A stretch of 64,000 nucleotides of DNA from Desulforamulus reducens MI-1 (GCF_000016165.1 NC_009253.1:1584332-1648331), one strand, 5' to 3'; counted from the stretch's first letter, positions 1-9,530 are shown. Numbers and translations are program-made. Notes: a model not told the origin generated them from the letters alone.

Positions 1-863
1 TTTACGGACAGGTAAGCTTTATGAAAGGGGGGGTGAACTACTCTGACATCCTAACCACTGTGAGTGAAACCTATGCGGAGGAAATTCAATTGCCACAATA
101 TGGTGAGCAATTGGACGGACTTTTAAGACATCAAAAAAGGAAACTTCACGGAATATTAAATGGTATTGATATAGATATTTATAACCCAGACACAGATCCC
201 CATATCTGTGTAAATTTTTCCCGGGAAACTGTTGACAAAAAACATATCAATAAAGAAAGCCTTCAAAAAATCCTATGCTTACCAATGAGACCAGATGTTC
301 CTGTTTTTGGTATGGTTTCGAGACTGGTAAGCCAAAAGGGTCTGGAGCTTATTGGCAGTGTATTGGACGATATTCTTGCCCTAGATGTTCAATTGGTGGT
401 TTTGGGATCCGGAGAAAAACATTATGAAGATATGTTTCGGTCCGCGTCTCGTCGGTATCCAGACAAGGTTTCTGTCAACATTATGTTTGGCAATACCTTA
501 GCGCACCGTATCTATGCTGGTTCGGATATTTATCTTATGCCCTCGGCCTTTGAACCCTGTGGATTAAGTCAGATGATTGCCCTGCGGTATGGTTCTATAC
601 CGATTGTTAGAGAGACCGGTGGCCTAAGGGATACCATACAACCCTATAATGAATATACTGGAGAGGGAAATGGGTTTAGCTTTACCCATTTTAATGCCCA
701 GGATTTTCTCTATACATTGAAAAGGACTATTAGCTTTTACCGACAAAGAAATATTTGGTCCATAATTGTCAGTAATGCAATGCAATGTGACTTTAGCTGG
801 TATAAATCAGCTCAAAAATATCAAGACTTGTATAAGAAATTATTATTCAACGGAGATAGGTAG
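1..863 (+). CDS. glgA: Glycogen synthase, 3' part (cut by window edge)
   Basis: Transfers glucose from ADP-glucose to the growing alpha-1,4-glucan chain (GT5 family). The reading frame is open from base 3 (YGQVSFMKGG...), so the ATG at 21 is internal and the N-terminal catalytic half lies outside the window. Visible family landmarks are the GINYSDILTTVS-like stretch (here GVNYSDILTTVS), the HGILNGID motif, SRLVSQKG, and the FEPCGLSQM motif with the donor-site Glu followed by RETGGLRDT. It is followed after 10 bp by a GH13 hydrolase and then malQ, which makes an alpha-glucan gene set. Identification is secure; only the 5' extent is unknown. Confidence 0.93.
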   Translation, partial: YGQVSFMKGGVNYSDILTTVSETYAEEIQLPQYGEQLDGLLRHQKRKLHGILNGIDIDIYNPDTDPHICVNFSRETVDKKHINKESLQKILCLPMRPDVPVFGMVSRLVSQKGLELIGSVLDDILALDVQLVVLGSGEKHYEDMFRSASRRYPDKVSVNIMFGNTLAHRIYAGSDIYLMPSAFEPCGLSQMIALRYGSIPIVRETGGLRDTIQPYNEYTGEGNGFSFTHFNAQDFLYTLKRTISFYRQRNIWSIIVSNAMQCDFSWYKSAQKYQDLYKKLLFNGDR

Positions 864-873
864 ATGATGTTTT

Positions 874-2829
874 TTGAATGTTTGGATCTATCATAACTCA
901 CATGAAGTTTATTACCGCAACCCTTTCGGGGCTGTGTCATGCGATGAAAGGGTAATATTATCTTTAACAATAGAAATTGAAGAGGAAGCGCATAGCATAT
1001 TTTTGCGTCTGTGGAAGCATGGACGTGAAGAGGAAAAAATACCAATGCGATTGCGGGAAGGACATGGAAATAAAAAGACTTATCAGGTTGAAATAAATGT
1101 TCCCTCTGTACAGGGATTACTATGGTATTATTTTATCATTGGTATAAAAGATAAGACTTATTACTATGGCAATAATTATGATCAACTGGGTGGCATAGGG
1201 GAAATCTATGAACACGAACCGCCATCCTACCAGATTACAGTCTATAAGAGGAACCTTGTAACTCCTAACTGGTTTAAGGATGCAGTGATGTACCAAATCT
1301 TTGTTGACCGATTTTGCAATGGTTATGAGGCGGGGCAAGTATTAAACCCGAAAGAGCATTGTATAATTTACCCCCATTGGGATGCAACACCTCAGTATGG
1401 GAAATGCCCTGAAACCGGAAAAACGGTTTGTTATGATTTTTTTGGTGGAAATCTACTGGGGGTTATAAAAAAACTACCTTACTTAAAAGAGCTGGGTATT
1501 CGAGTAATATATTTCAATCCCATCTTTGAGGCAGCCAGCAATCATAAATACGATACCGGAGACTACAAAAAGATTGATCCCATGTTTGGAGACCACGGGG
1601 TTTTTCAAGAGTTATGTAAGAAGGCACAGGAGATGGGTATTTCTATTATTCTGGATGGGGTTTTTAGTCATACCGGGAGCAATAGCCGCTACTTTAACAG
1701 GGATGGTCAATATCCATCCCTGGGAGCTTATCAATCCAAGGATTCACCCTATTACTCATGGTATAGATTTACACATTTTCCCAATGAATACGACTGCTGG
1801 TGGGGGATTGATACACTTCCCAATGTTAATGAACTGGACCCTTCTTATCAAGAGTATATCATTACCGGGGAAGATAGTGTTATTAAGCATTGGATGAGAA
1901 TGGGGGCAAAGGGTTGGCGCTTGGATGTGGTAGATGAATTACCACCGGAATTTATAAAAAAGATTCGTTCAGTCATGAAACATCTGGACCCTGAATCAAT
2001 TTTAATTGGTGAAGTGTGGGAAGATGCCACCAACAAGGTCAGTTACGGCCAGATGCGAGAATACCTCCTAGGAGAAGAATTGGATTCCGTGATGAACTAT
2101 CCCTTCCGGAATATATGGCTAGAATATTTATTGGGGAAAAGAGATGCCCGTAGCACTCACCTACGGCTAATGAACTTATTCGAAAATTACCCATTACACC
2201 ATTTCTATTCCACCATGAATTTAATTAGCAGCCATGATGTATCAAGGGCCTTAACCGTTCTCAGTGATGCACCGCCTGAAGATATGCTGTCTAGGGAAGA
2301 GCAGGCCAAGGTTCAATTAAGTGAAATCCAACTAGAACGGGGCCTTGCCCGCTTAAAGCTGCTTTCCTTGCTGCAAATGACCTTTCCCGGTGTTCCTTGT
2401 ATCTACTATGGGGACGAAGTTGGGATGCATGGTTATAGAGATCCATTGAACAGAGGAACCTACCCCTGGGGCAAAGAAAACAGTGATTTATTGGCCTGGT
2501 ACAAAAAGCTTATCGCATTAAGAAATGAATATGAGGTCCTGCGAACCGGGCTGTGGCGGCCGATTTACATGCAAGGTCAAATTTATGGTTATTTAAGGGT
2601 TATTAAACAGGGGAAGGATGTCTTTAACCGGCCAGCCAAAAATCATGTTGCTCTTGTTTTAGTGAACCCCGGCAGAGAAAGTGCAGTAGAGGTATCCATT
2701 CCTTTAAAAAACTGGTGCAATGGTACCATGATGGACCTATTGCAGGTTGATAAGACCTATAAAATTGAGAATGGTTTATTACATGTGAAACTGGAACCAC
2801 TTCAGGGAACTTTATTAATAGACAGGTGA
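874..2829 (+). CDS. GH13 alpha-amylase / neopullulanase-like glycoside hydrolase
   Basis: Hydrolyses or rearranges alpha-glucans. The 651-aa protein has an N-terminal beta-sandwich-like region (about residues 1-130) and then a GH13 barrel beginning at VMYQIFVDRF. The four conserved regions are visible: ILDGVFSHTG, GWRLDVVDE (nucleophile Asp), LIGEVWED (acid/base Glu) and SSHDVSRAL (third Asp). The start is TTG at 874 because an in-frame TGA sits at 865; a GGAGATAGG site lies 13 bp upstream. No signal peptide is evident, so it is probably cytoplasmic and works on glycogen or maltodextrin with the neighbouring glgA and malQ. The exact subfamily (neopullulanase, cyclomaltodextrinase or amylase) cannot be fixed by eye. 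Confidence 0.9.
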   Translation: MNVWIYHNSHEVYYRNPFGAVSCDERVILSLTIEIEEEAHSIFLRLWKHGREEEKIPMRLREGHGNKKTYQVEINVPSVQGLLWYYFIIGIKDKTYYYGNNYDQLGGIGEIYEHEPPSYQITVYKRNLVTPNWFKDAVMYQIFVDRFCNGYEAGQVLNPKEHCIIYPHWDATPQYGKCPETGKTVCYDFFGGNLLGVIKKLPYLKELGIRVIYFNPIFEAASNHKYDTGDYKKIDPMFGDHGVFQELCKKAQEMGISIILDGVFSHTGSNSRYFNRDGQYPSLGAYQSKDSPYYSWYRFTHFPNEYDCWWGIDTLPNVNELDPSYQEYIITGEDSVIKHWMRMGAKGWRLDVVDELPPEFIKKIRSVMKHLDPESILIGEVWEDATNKVSYGQMREYLLGEELDSVMNYPFRNIWLEYLLGKRDARSTHLRLMNLFENYPLHHFYSTMNLISSHDVSRALTVLSDAPPEDMLSREEQAKVQLSEIQLERGLARLKLLSLLQMTFPGVPCIYYGDEVGMHGYRDPLNRGTYPWGKENSDLLAWYKKLIALRNEYEVLRTGLWRPIYMQGQIYGYLRVIKQGKDVFNRPAKNHVALVLVNPGRESAVEVSIPLKNWCNGTMMDLLQVDKTYKIENGLLHVKLEPLQGTLLIDR

Positions 2830-4334
2830 TGCATGTGACAGCAAAAAGGGCCAGTGGAATACTCCTACACCCAACGTCTCTGCCGTCCAGGTATGGAATC
2901 GGTGATTTGGGAAAAGAGGCCTATAAATTTGTGGATTTTCTAGCCAGAAGCCAGCAGAAGCTCTGGCAGGTACTTCCCCTGAATCCGGTGGGTTACGGAG
3001 AGTCCCCCTTTCAGAGTTATTCTGCCTTTGCCGGCAATCCGCTGTTAATCAGCATAGACCTACTAATGGAAAATGGGTTATTAACCTCCCAGGATGTTAC
3101 TGAAGTACCAGTTTTTAATCAGGATCAAGTGGAGTTTCAACGGGTGAGGGACTACAAGGGTTCTCTGCTCAGAAAGGCCTTTGGTAATTTTAAGAAAAGG
3201 AATCAGCCTAATGGTTACTGTAAATTTCTAGCTGAAAAAGATTGGCTGGCAGATTACGCTTTATTCATGGCCCTAAAGGAGTATTTTAGTCATCAGCCCT
3301 GGAATCAATGGGAAAAATCCATTGCCCTAAGGGAAGTCAAGTCCATGGAGTTTTTTAGGATACTATTGAAGGAAGAAATAGAATACCATTACTTCCTTCA
3401 ATATACCTTTTACAGTCAGTGGCTAAGCCTAAAGCAATATGCCAATAGCCATGGTATAGGGGTCATTGGAGATTTACCCATCTTTGTTTCCTATGACAGC
3501 AGTGATGCTTGGGCCAATCCCCATTTATTTGAACTGGATAGCTTGGGCAAACCGGCTAAGGTGTCAGGCGTACCACCGGATTATTTTAGTGCCACAGGAC
3601 AACTTTGGGGAAATCCCCATTACCGTTGGTCCGAAATGGAAAAGGATGATTACCAATGGTGGCGGGATAGAATTAAAAACTTGTTGCAAATAGTTGATGT
3701 GATTCGGATTGACCATTTTAGGGGATTTGAGTCCTATTGGGAAATCCCCGCAGGTGAAAAAACAGCCATTAATGGCAGATGGGTAAAGGGACCTGGCGAA
3801 AAATTTTTTGCTGCCATCATTAAACATCTGGGAAAAATCCCAGTTATCGCCGAGGATTTAGGGATTATCACACCCGAGGTGGTAGAACTTAAGGAGAGAT
3901 TTAACTTTCCGGGTATGAAGATACTTCATTTTAATTTGCATTGCAACGAGAAGGAAGATTTTTTACCCCACCACTACGAGAAGAATTCGGTGGTGTACAC
4001 AGGCACCCATGATAACGATACAACTCTGGGCTGGTACAAAAAGTTACTGCCGGGGGATGCTGAATTTATAAAGGAGTATTTAAAACTAGAGACTCCCGAA
4101 GAGGAAGATATTTGCTGGAGACTTATTGAGGTGGCCTTTAAGAGTAAATCCAATACAGCCATTATACCTCTGCAGGATATTCTGTGCCTGGACAGCGGTG
4201 CCAGAATGAACTATCCAGGCACCGTTGGTGGAGATAACTGGGCCTGGCGGTTCCGGTCCCATCTATTAACTTCGGAGATTGAGACAAGGCTTAGGGAGCT
4301 TACGGCAGCCAGTGGGAGAGGAGCCTTTGCTTGA
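2829..4334 (+). CDS. malQ: 4-alpha-glucanotransferase (amylomaltase)
   Basis: Transfers alpha-1,4-glucan segments between maltodextrins (GH77), releasing glucose. Family motifs in order: SGILLHPTSLPSRYGIGDLG at the N-terminus, IGDLPIFVSYDSSDAWA, IRIDHFRGF with the nucleophile Asp, VIAEDLG with the acid/base Glu, and GTHDNDTT with the third Asp. The length of about 501 aa is normal for the family. The ATG at 2829 overlaps the TGA of the GH13 gene; a GTG three bases earlier (2826) is the alternative. The overlap implies translational coupling, so the two enzymes probably act together on stored glucan. Confidence 0.96.
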   Translation: MHVTAKRASGILLHPTSLPSRYGIGDLGKEAYKFVDFLARSQQKLWQVLPLNPVGYGESPFQSYSAFAGNPLLISIDLLMENGLLTSQDVTEVPVFNQDQVEFQRVRDYKGSLLRKAFGNFKKRNQPNGYCKFLAEKDWLADYALFMALKEYFSHQPWNQWEKSIALREVKSMEFFRILLKEEIEYHYFLQYTFYSQWLSLKQYANSHGIGVIGDLPIFVSYDSSDAWANPHLFELDSLGKPAKVSGVPPDYFSATGQLWGNPHYRWSEMEKDDYQWWRDRIKNLLQIVDVIRIDHFRGFESYWEIPAGEKTAINGRWVKGPGEKFFAAIIKHLGKIPVIAEDLGIITPEVVELKERFNFPGMKILHFNLHCNEKEDFLPHHYEKNSVVYTGTHDNDTTLGWYKKLLPGDAEFIKEYLKLETPEEEDICWRLIEVAFKSKSNTAIIPLQDILCLDSGARMNYPGTVGGDNWAWRFRSHLLTSEIETRLRELTAASGRGAFA

Positions 4335-4527
4335 CGGGCGTAGCTTTTAGTAGATTTTAGAGGCTATCAGCTGTGTGCTATGGGCCATGAGTCATGAACT
4401 TTTTACATGCTATGTAATTTGGCTAACAGCTATTGGTCATTAGCTGTTAGCCATTAGTTTTTCTTAATATACAGCCGCCCCCCTTAAACTGTGGCGAATG
4501 GTTAAGTGAACAATAACCTATTACGTA
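4335..4527. repeat. Intergenic palindromic repeat region with 12-bp perfect stem
   Basis: Between malQ and nadE (convergent) there is a 12-bp perfect inverted repeat at 4421-4432 and 4441-4452 (GGCTAACAGCTA / TAGCTGTTAGCC), 8-nt loop, followed by ATTAGTTTTTCTT. It can serve as the malQ terminator. The surrounding 4365-4460 is made of degenerate GCTAT/AGCTGT/GCCAT words, the kind of low-information palindromic repeat that is often dispersed in Firmicute intergenic DNA. No gene seen here. Confidence 0.55.
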
Positions 4528-6435
4528 CTAGCTTAACAGCTGTTCCTTTAGCTGTTTGTATTTTCTGGTAAAATAAACACCGTTCTGGGCTTCGCGATGG
4601 TCAAAACCAAAGGCCCTGCGGCTTACTGCCAGGATGGGAGGAGCCTGGATGCGTTTGGCAACACCGATCCCGGTAAACTGTTTCCACCAGCGTTCCAGGT
4701 CAGAAATAAATTCCTTGGCTGAGGGAAATATTTTTTTGACCAATCCGGGGGCACAGCCCAGCTTTTCTTCTAAGTTTCCATCACCATACCAGGTAAGAAT
4801 ATCTTCGGGAGTGGCTTTGTCCCACCATTGGACAAAGGCCCGGAACAAGTAATCATGATAGGGATAGACAAGGGGATCACCCTTACCATCATCTACAGCC
4901 TGGTCAAAGCTTAGTTCAGCACTGGGAACAATGTCAATGATGCCCTGAGGAATAACCTCCCGATGGTATACTTGTTGGTTAAGGTAACGGGCAAGATCAT
5001 ACACCTGATATTTCCACAGGTCAGCTATGGCAGCCAAAAAACCTGCTTGGTCTCCATAAAGGGTGGAATACCCCACAGTGGTTTCAGCTTTGTTGGCATT
5101 GCAGGTAAAGCCTCCACCAAAGGCAGCGGCCACAGCTGCTAAGATGCGGGATGAGCGGTCTCGGGCCTGGATATTTTCTGCCATAAAGGAGCTGATTTTT
5201 AGCTGAATCCGATCCCCCGAGGCTGCGTTTATGATCGGAGTGCTTTCAATCTGCTTAAGGGTATAGTCTACGGATTTCTGGATAGGAAGTACCGTATAGA
5301 AGCAACGCAAGTTCTCAGCCAGTTCCCGGGCCAGGTTCTTAGTGGTCTGGGAGTTAAATTTACTGGGCATATTTACCAATAGCAGGTTTTCTGGTCCGAT
5401 GGCATCGGCATAGAGTGCTGCGGATACAGCCGAATCAATGCCGCCGGAGATACCGATAACCACCTTTTTCATACCGATGGAAGAAAGAAATTGGCGAACG
5501 CCGTAGTTCAATGCTTGATAGACAGAAATAGTCTCCTGATTATCTATCAACTTTCCGGCAGTAGAAGGGCTACCATCGGAGTTTAGATGCAACTCGAAAA
5601 TTTCTGCACTTTGGCTAAAGGGTTCGCTGCAGTAGTTAATCACTTCACCGTTTTTAGCATAAACCGTACTGGAACCGTCAAAGGCATAGATGGTTTTACC
5701 ATTGTTCTGAATACCGACGTTATTCACATAAATTAAAGGAACGGCTGCTTCCTGGGCTTGGCGGGAAAAAATCCTGTTTCTCTTCTGATTTTTACCCACA
5801 GTAAAGGGAGAACTGGAGATATTTATAAACAGGTCGATGGGACCCTTTTCCTTAAGGGCAGTAACTGGTTTTGTCACGTAGAAATCTTCGCTCCAACCAT
5901 CTTCGCAAAGGAGACAACCCAGTGCTAGTTTTTGTCCGCCAATGTTAACGTAAACTGGGCTTAACAATTCTTCGGGGGATTTGCCGTACTCCTGGGCTAA
6001 CTTACGCAGACTATAGAAATGACGTTCATCGTCAAATTCTCTGTAATTGGGCTGGAGGGTTTTAATTCGAAAGGAGTAGGGGAAGTTTTCTCTGCCCAGC
6101 AGTTTGCCATTCTGGGCCACAAAGAAAGCATTATATTTACGGACCCTGCCATCGTCACCCTTTTTATCCCAGTCAATACCCACATTACCAAAGAGTACTG
6201 TTAATCCCTGAGAAGCAGCTACGATCTCTCGACCGTACTCCTCGCAATCACGTAGAAAGGACTGTTGTTCCCAGGTATCCCCCAACAAATAACCGGGAAT
6301 GCACATCTCAGGAAAAACCACCATATCGGCCCTTGCTTCCCGGGCTTGTCCAATCATTTCTAGCATGGTATTTGTATTCTGGTCCGGGTGGCCTGGGATA
6401 ACCTCCATTTGTCCAATCATTATTTTTAATTTCAT
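4528..6435 (-). CDS. nadE: Glutamine-dependent NAD+ synthetase
   Basis: Makes NAD+ from deamido-NAD+, ATP and glutamine. The N-terminal nitrilase-type amidase domain (about 1-270) shows FPEMCIPGYL (catalytic Glu) and LGCLLCEDGW (catalytic Cys). The C-terminal synthetase domain shows the PP-loop ISGGIDSAVSAAL and the NKAETTVGYSTLYGD motif. The frame is open to 6555, but the extra 40 residues are not family-like. The ATG at 6435 follows a GAGGCG site and begins MKLKIMIGQME, so it is preferred (635 aa). It appears monocistronic and faces malQ. Confidence 0.95.
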   Translation of the reverse strand: MKLKIMIGQMEVIPGHPDQNTNTMLEMIGQAREARADMVVFPEMCIPGYLLGDTWEQQSFLRDCEEYGREIVAASQGLTVLFGNVGIDWDKKGDDGRVRKYNAFFVAQNGKLLGRENFPYSFRIKTLQPNYREFDDERHFYSLRKLAQEYGKSPEELLSPVYVNIGGQKLALGCLLCEDGWSEDFYVTKPVTALKEKGPIDLFINISSSPFTVGKNQKRNRIFSRQAQEAAVPLIYVNNVGIQNNGKTIYAFDGSSTVYAKNGEVINYCSEPFSQSAEIFELHLNSDGSPSTAGKLIDNQETISVYQALNYGVRQFLSSIGMKKVVIGISGGIDSAVSAALYADAIGPENLLLVNMPSKFNSQTTKNLARELAENLRCFYTVLPIQKSVDYTLKQIESTPIINAASGDRIQLKISSFMAENIQARDRSSRILAAVAAAFGGGFTCNANKAETTVGYSTLYGDQAGFLAAIADLWKYQVYDLARYLNQQVYHREVIPQGIIDIVPSAELSFDQAVDDGKGDPLVYPYHDYLFRAFVQWWDKATPEDILTWYGDGNLEEKLGCAPGLVKKIFPSAKEFISDLERWWKQFTGIGVAKRIQAPPILAVSRRAFGFDHREAQNGVYFTRKYKQLKEQLLS

Positions 6436-6576
6436 GCTATCGCCTCTTTTGGATGTTCTATATATAAATTTCCCAAGGAAAACTTGGCTTATGTCATACC
6501 CTGGGTGCGGGAGTAAAAAAGAATAAAGATACCCGGTACATGTTGGTACGGGCATCTTTATTTTACTACCTTACAC

Positions 6577-7080
6577 TTAGGCAGCATCAATTCCGATGAG
6601 ATAAATGGGAATTTGTATGGCTGTTTTAAAATTTCTTAGATACCGGTCTGTTTTTTCAAAACTCATGGCTCCGGTCCAGTTATGACAAAAGGTTTTTCTG
6701 ATTTGTTTTTGGAAATTGTTAGTGGATACAATAAATATGCCCACATCAATTTTATCGGAATTATGCAGGGGGGACAACTGAAATTTTAACAGGTTGTGTC
6801 CGGTTAGTGAAACATGACGAAAACCAATTTCAAGGCCAATATTATTTTTTAGGAGCTCAATTTTGGCTAAGGGATTCACAGGGTCATGAAAAAGAGAGGG
6901 ACTGTTTTGCCAACCATTACGTTTAAACATTTCCCGTAGCAACTGGTTATAGTGAGAACGAGATAAAGAGGACAAATCTATGGTTGGTTCCAACAAGAGT
7001 TGATTAATCTCTGCCTCCACATCAGGGGTAATAAAATCATGGGCCGACCGGTAATAATTCTTTTGTAATATTATTCTCAT
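6577..7080 (-). CDS. BglII/BstYI-type restriction-endonuclease-like protein, orphan
   Basis: 167 aa. The stretch from Ile82 to Val114 and the C-terminal FEKTDRYLRNFKTAIQIPIYLIGID recall the BglII/BstYI-type endonuclease domain from memory: an acidic residue, then E-x-(Q/K), then LLKFQ and IDVG strands. The putative active-site residues are Glu75 and Glu84, nine apart, but the third catalytic position (Gln in BglII) appears to be Gly86, so activity is uncertain. No methyltransferase is adjacent, so it is not an ordinary restriction-modification pair. A ribosome site (GGTCGGTGAG) precedes ATG 7080. Its downstream neighbour nadE is unrelated. Function unknown; the family match is moderate. Confidence 0.5.
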   Translation of the reverse strand: MRIILQKNYYRSAHDFITPDVEAEINQLLLEPTIDLSSLSRSHYNQLLREMFKRNGWQNSPSLFHDPVNPLAKIELLKNNIGLEIGFRHVSLTGHNLLKFQLSPLHNSDKIDVGIFIVSTNNFQKQIRKTFCHNWTGAMSFEKTDRYLRNFKTAIQIPIYLIGIDAA

Positions 7081-7207
7081 GTTCTCACCGACCTTTGTTA
7101 AAATATTTTAAAATATGGGATAAGTTCTACACGAATTTTTATTCTCCTGCTAAAATAGCGTAAAAAGAATATAGTTTAATAATAAAAAGAAAGGCATGAG
7201 CCTTTCT

Positions 7208-7651
7208 TTAACCCTTCATATCTTTGTTAATCTTTTCAACCTTTTTCTGCAAATCGGTGGTGGTATGAATGTTTTCTTTCGTAATTGTTTTTTCAACATC
7301 TTGTAACTCTTTAAACAACTTTTTGTCTGAAGTTACGTGAACCTCGTATCCGCCATTTAATTTAGTTACCTTATTGTGAACTTCTTTCTTAATAGACTCC
7401 ATCCTTAACCGATCAAAACCACTGACCTTGATACCGATGGAGATATTTTTATCAATGACCACCGCCGTAGAAGACTCTACACCATTTACCGTTAAGGCAG
7501 CTCTCTTCAGCCTTTGGGCAAAATCACGGTCTATCTGTACAGGTTTCTCTTGCTTGGATTGCTGTTGTTCAGGCTTTTTACTTGCCTGCGTCTGGCAACC
7601 CAGGGACAAAATTAGCAGTGCGGTCAGTAGAAAAGCAAAAATCCTTCTCAT
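7208..7651 (-). CDS. YhcN/YlaJ-type sporulation lipoprotein
   Basis: 147-aa lipoprotein with a signal peptide and lipobox LSLGC (Cys19), a Lys/Gln-rich linker, and a YhcN/YlaJ-like domain (LTVNGVESSTAVVIDKNISIGIKV). Proteins of this family sit in the spore inner membrane and are made in the forespore; that is family knowledge. It is the last gene of the spoVA-type operon, 13 bp after spoVAE, with an AAGGTGAT ribosome site. In the described spoVA2mob operons a YhcN/YlaJ gene is also a constant member, which supports the operon assignment. Confidence 0.85.
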   Translation of the reverse strand: MRRIFAFLLTALLILSLGCQTQASKKPEQQQSKQEKPVQIDRDFAQRLKRAALTVNGVESSTAVVIDKNISIGIKVSGFDRLRMESIKKEVHNKVTKLNGGYEVHVTSDKKLFKELQDVEKTITKENIHTTTDLQKKVEKINKDMKG

Positions 7652-7664
7652 AAGATCACCTTTT

Positions 7665-8018
7665 CTATCCTTTTGGCTTTACCAACAGTGCAGCAATAAA
7701 GCCAAAGATAATAGCAGCAGAAATACCTGCACTGGTTACTTCAAATATGCCGGTAATGATCCCAACCAGGCCTGTGGATTCAGCCTCCGCCATGGCACCG
7801 TGTACAAGGGAATTCCCAAAACTGGTAATGGGAACTGTAGCACCGGCACCAGCAAAGTCAATTAATGGTTCATAGAGGCCCAGGCCGCCAAGCACTGCAC
7901 CTGTGACCACCAGAAGACTCATGGTATGGGCAGGGGTTAATTTACCGACATCCATTAATAACTGTCCTATAACACAAACCAGTCCCCCCACAATAAAAGC
8001 CCAAATGTATCCTTCCAT
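7665..8018 (-). CDS. spoVAE: Stage V sporulation protein AE (SpoVAEb type)
   Basis: 117-aa integral membrane protein with about four helices, starting [18 protein letters not shown] and containing [14 protein letters not shown]. SpoVA proteins form the inner-membrane channel that takes up dipicolinic acid in sporulation and releases it in germination. Its segment [10 protein letters not shown] resembles VPVTGFANSI in SpoVAC of this operon, as expected for the related SpoVAC/AE family. Ribosome site AAGGGGGA. Lies 12 bp after spoVAD. Confidence 0.93.
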   Translation of the reverse strand: MEGYIWAFIVGGLVCVIGQLLMDVGKLTPAHTMSLLVVTGAVLGGLGLYEPLIDFAGAGATVPITSFGNSLVHGAMAEAESTGLVGIITGIFEVTSAGISAAIIFGFIAALLVKPKG

Positions 8019-8030
8019 TTGTAATCCCCC

Positions 8031-9038
8031 TTAAACATTCATCTCCAGGGAAACGGCATGAGCTATACAGGGAATGCTTTCATTTTGCTGGTACGATAAC
8101 GGCGAAAGCAGGGCTCCGGTGGCAATGATTAATACCTTTTTCAGCTCACCCTTTTTCATACGATTTAGAATGTGGCCATAGGTAACCACAGCAGCACATC
8201 CACAGCCGCTGCCACCGGCTTGTACCGGTTGATCTTGGTTGTAAATGAGTAAGCCACAGTCTGTAAAGATTTCTTCTGGTATTTCCATACCGTGCTGAAC
8301 CAAAAGATCCCGGGCTATGGTATGTCCTACCCGGCCCAGGTCTCCGGTGGCAATTAAATCATATTCCCGAGGGGATAGATCGAGATCCCTGAAATGTGCT
8401 GTTATGGTGTCAACCGCTGCCGGAGCCATGGCCCCACCCATATTAAAGGGATCGCTCAGACCCATATCTACCACCTTGCCAATGGTGGCGGAAGTCACTC
8501 TGGGTCCATCTCCTTCGGGGCCAAGTAGAGCCACACCAGCACCGGTAACTGTCCACTGGGCCGTTGGTGGTTTTTGCCCCCCGTATTCCGTGGGATAGCG
8601 GAATTGCTTCTCTACCGCAGTGTTATGGCTGCCGGTGCCGCATATCAGGTATTTAGCAGATTTGCTATCAATTAATAGAGAACCAAGGGCCAGACCCTCC
8701 ATGGAGGTTGAACAAGCTCCGAATAAACCCAAATAAGGAACTGCCATTGTCCGAGCTGCAAAACTGCTGGAAATAATCTGATTTAACAAATCACCGCCTA
8801 GAAAGAACTGAATATCTTGCTTTTGTAGTCCGGATTTATTTACTGCAACTTCGCAGGCTTCTTCCAGCATCTTTTTTTCTGCCTTTTCATAGCTGTCCTG
8901 TCCCAACCACAGATCTCCGTGAATAAGATCAAAATCGTTAGCCAGGGGACCTTTTCCTTCAAAGGGACCAACCACAGTGCCTGTTGCCAATATGGTAGGT
9001 TTACTGGGGAATACCCAGGTTTGATGACCTTTAAGCAT
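8031..9038 (-). CDS. spoVAD: Stage V sporulation protein AD
   Basis: 335-aa thiolase-fold SpoVAD, the cytosol-facing protein known to bind dipicolinic acid in Bacillus. Clear family stretches: GTVVGPFEGKGPLANDFD, GDLLNQIISSSFAART, LFGACSTSMEGLALG and AGGSGCGCAAVVTYGHIL. Length is typical. Its ATG overlaps the TAA of spoVAC (TAATG), so the two are translationally coupled. Ribosome site GGGGGTGGG. Middle gene of the spore operon. Confidence 0.96.
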   Translation of the reverse strand: MLKGHQTWVFPSKPTILATGTVVGPFEGKGPLANDFDLIHGDLWLGQDSYEKAEKKMLEEACEVAVNKSGLQKQDIQFFLGGDLLNQIISSSFAARTMAVPYLGLFGACSTSMEGLALGSLLIDSKSAKYLICGTGSHNTAVEKQFRYPTEYGGQKPPTAQWTVTGAGVALLGPEGDGPRVTSATIGKVVDMGLSDPFNMGGAMAPAAVDTITAHFRDLDLSPREYDLIATGDLGRVGHTIARDLLVQHGMEIPEEIFTDCGLLIYNQDQPVQAGGSGCGCAAVVTYGHILNRMKKGELKKVLIIATGALLSPLSYQQNESIPCIAHAVSLEMNV

Positions 9039-9517
9039 TAACCCACCCCCAAGGCTGCCAGAGCGGTTTTTATCAGCGCTACCACAAAGGCCGCAAAGAC
9101 GCCAAAGACAACCACAGATCCAGCTAATTTAAACATATTTCCTCCCACACCCAGCACGTACCCTTCGGTGCGATGTTCAATGGCGGCGGAGGCAATGGAA
9201 TTGGCAAAGCCCGTTACCGGTACGGCAGTGCCAGCTCCTGCCCATTGGGCAATATGGTCATAGACTCCTAGGGAGGTCAAAATGACAGATACCAATATTA
9301 AGATAGCAACTGTAGGGCTACCTGCAGTTTTTTCCGTAAAATCAAAATGCCAGATGAAAAAATCTTGAATTCCTTGACCAATGACACATATGATCCCCCC
9401 TGCCAAAAAGGCCCGGCATACATTGGTTACCACAGGACGTTTGGGTTCCCTTGCCTTGGCAAAGGCATAATACTCCTGTTGGGTGGGGGTTAGTTTTTTC
9501 TTCTTTTTGTTAGACAT
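9038..9517 (-). CDS. spoVAC: Stage V sporulation protein AC
   Basis: 159-aa membrane protein, with a basic Lys-rich N-terminus (SNKKKKKLTPTQQEYY) and about five hydrophobic segments ending in GSVVVFGVFAAFVVALI. SpoVAC is described in Bacillus as the mechanosensitive channel subunit of the SpoVA complex. Family-typical VPVTGFANSIASAAIEHRTEG is present. Ribosome site AAGGGGTG. It follows the DUF421-DUF1657 gene by 13 bp and overlaps spoVAD by one base. Confidence 0.95.
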   Translation of the reverse strand: MSNKKKKKLTPTQQEYYAFAKAREPKRPVVTNVCRAFLAGGIICVIGQGIQDFFIWHFDFTEKTAGSPTVAILILVSVILTSLGVYDHIAQWAGAGTAVPVTGFANSIASAAIEHRTEGYVLGVGGNMFKLAGSVVVFGVFAAFVVALIKTALAALGVG

Positions 9518-9530
9518 ATTTCTTCACCCC

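Noticed and set aside
1526-1897. 123-codon frame on the plus strand inside the GH13 gene
   Set aside because: Shadow frame; the GH13 catalytic motifs lie in the other frame.
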